Made by a program: the position numbers and the translations under genes
Origin: Gemmatimonadota bacterium
Lineage (GTDB): Bacteria > Gemmatimonadota > Gemmatimonadetes > Longimicrobiales > Gaopeijiaceae
Direction: 5' to 3'
Length of the DNA: 60,923 bases
Assembly (NCBI GenBank): GCA_007121455.1
Contig: SKKN01000058.1
Span: forward strand, 1-60,923
The notes under the pieces: generated by a model
Seen by the model: the letters and a program-made list of their open reading frames with translations, nothing else
What the model was told of the DNA's origin: nothing
The model's database searches: none
Shown here: positions 60,481 through 60,923 of the stretch, piece after piece
How the letters are laid out: every line of letters begins with the position of its first letter
How positions within the stretch are numbered: the first letter of the stretch is position 1

Positions 60481-60923
60481 ATGCCGCGCCTCACCCCGGA
60501 TCCCACCTTCTACACGACGCCGAGGCACGCCATGGAAGCCCCGCCCGAGCGGCTGGCGTACGTGGCCCTGGTGAACCCCGACGGAACACGTCCCGACGCG
60601 ATGGGGGTGGTGGATATCGACCCGAAATCGCCCGATTACGGGCGGATGGTCAGCCGCGTGGACATGCCGAACGTGGGGGATCAGCTCCACCACTTCGGAT
60701 GGAACGCCTGCAGCTCCTGCCTGTGTCCCCACGCGCCCCACGCCCACGCTGAGCGGCGCTATCTCGTCGCACCGGGAATCCATTCGAGCCGCATCCACAT
60801 CCTGGATACGCAGCCGGACCCGAGGAACCCGAAGATCGTGAAGGTGATCGAGGGCGACGAGCTCCTCGAGAAGACCGGCTATTCGGCGCCGCACACCACG
60901 CACTGCGGACCCGACGGGGTCTA
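60481..60923 (+). CDS. SBP56-family methanethiol oxidase, N-terminal part (runs off the window)
   Basis: The ATG at 60,481, with AAGGAGGATGACC directly upstream, gives MPRLTPDPTFYTTPRHAMEA, PPERLAYVALVNPDGTRPDA, MGVVDIDPKSPDYGRMV and the conserved cysteine block HHFGWNACSSCLCPHAPHAH. This is the selenium-binding-protein-56 family, now known in bacteria as copper-dependent methanethiol oxidase, which makes formaldehyde, H2S and H2O2. It is typically about 460 residues, of which 147 are seen. Its copper need fits a genome with copper handling genes, but the link is inference. Confidence 0.93.
   Translation, partial: MPRLTPDPTFYTTPRHAMEAPPERLAYVALVNPDGTRPDAMGVVDIDPKSPDYGRMVSRVDMPNVGDQLHHFGWNACSSCLCPHAPHAHAERRYLVAPGIHSSRIHILDTQPDPRNPKIVKVIEGDELLEKTGYSAPHTTHCGPDGV

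Overview
The window is GC-rich, densely coded DNA from a Gram-negative (diderm) bacterium. It carries a TonB-dependent receptor, several lipobox lipoproteins, CopB-type copper export and an E. coli-like four-subunit fumarate reductase. Gene style and the mix of hypothetical proteins would fit Gemmatimonadota, but no rRNA or marker gene confirms this, so the phylum is an inference. No tRNA, rRNA or CRISPR array was seen.

Bases 1-21,200 form a stress and dormancy-type island: DUF2267, HtrA-like protease, tandem UspA, BON, several CBS-domain proteins, HSP20, dienelactone-type hydrolase, B12-dependent ribonucleotide reductase, Lon-like protease, ribosome hibernation factor (one copy fused to a cold-shock domain), a metal ABC transporter and a DbpA-type RNA helicase. 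A cassette of CBS, hydrolase, hibernation factor and RtcB ligase occurs in two related versions, at 3.35-1.7 kb on the minus strand and at 16.0-17.6 kb on the plus strand. Both RtcB copies are broken, and the minus-strand hydrolase and hibernation-factor copies are decayed.

Bases 21,200-35,300 are a scrapyard: a cupin/TetR pair with a clear operator, IS110, IS21 and IS1182-like remnants, a frameshifted TonB receptor, a partial copper module (Met/His-rich protein, SHOCT protein, last part of a P-type ATPase), a dead ParE toxin-antitoxin pair, a DUF559 protein, a four-CBS protein and a coupled small membrane protein/lipoprotein pair. Scattered through 8.8-29.4 kb is an unusual dispersed repeat family. 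It combines paired TGGCACAC or GGTCACAC boxes, a conserved 54-bp block ending in a tmRNA-3'-end-like sequence, and a long terminator-like hairpin. One piece of it also marks a junction between gene fragments near 46.1 kb.

Bases 35,300-45,100 hold ordinary genes: acyltransferase, hydrolase lipoprotein, exonuclease/endonuclease/phosphatase lipoprotein, a multi-pass membrane protein, a heme lipoprotein and frdABCD. At 45.3-46.9 kb are an amidohydrolase remnant with a 157-bp MITE-like insertion, and merA/merR remnants with a canonical 19-bp-spacer MerR promoter.

Bases 47,000-51,700 are a four-gene signalling operon: NtrC-type regulator, GAF-PAS kinase, Rcp1-like regulator and REC-kinase. A complete copper export locus (CopB ATPase plus methyltransferase) follows, then membrane-protein and rhodanese remnants, an MFS transporter, DsrE and lipoprotein fragments, an interrupted ATP-grasp gene, a hydrolase-LuxR fusion and the start of a SBP56-type methanethiol oxidase. 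Many genes are broken by single-base indels in G/C runs or by lone in-frame stops. Sequencing error and real decay both have to be considered.
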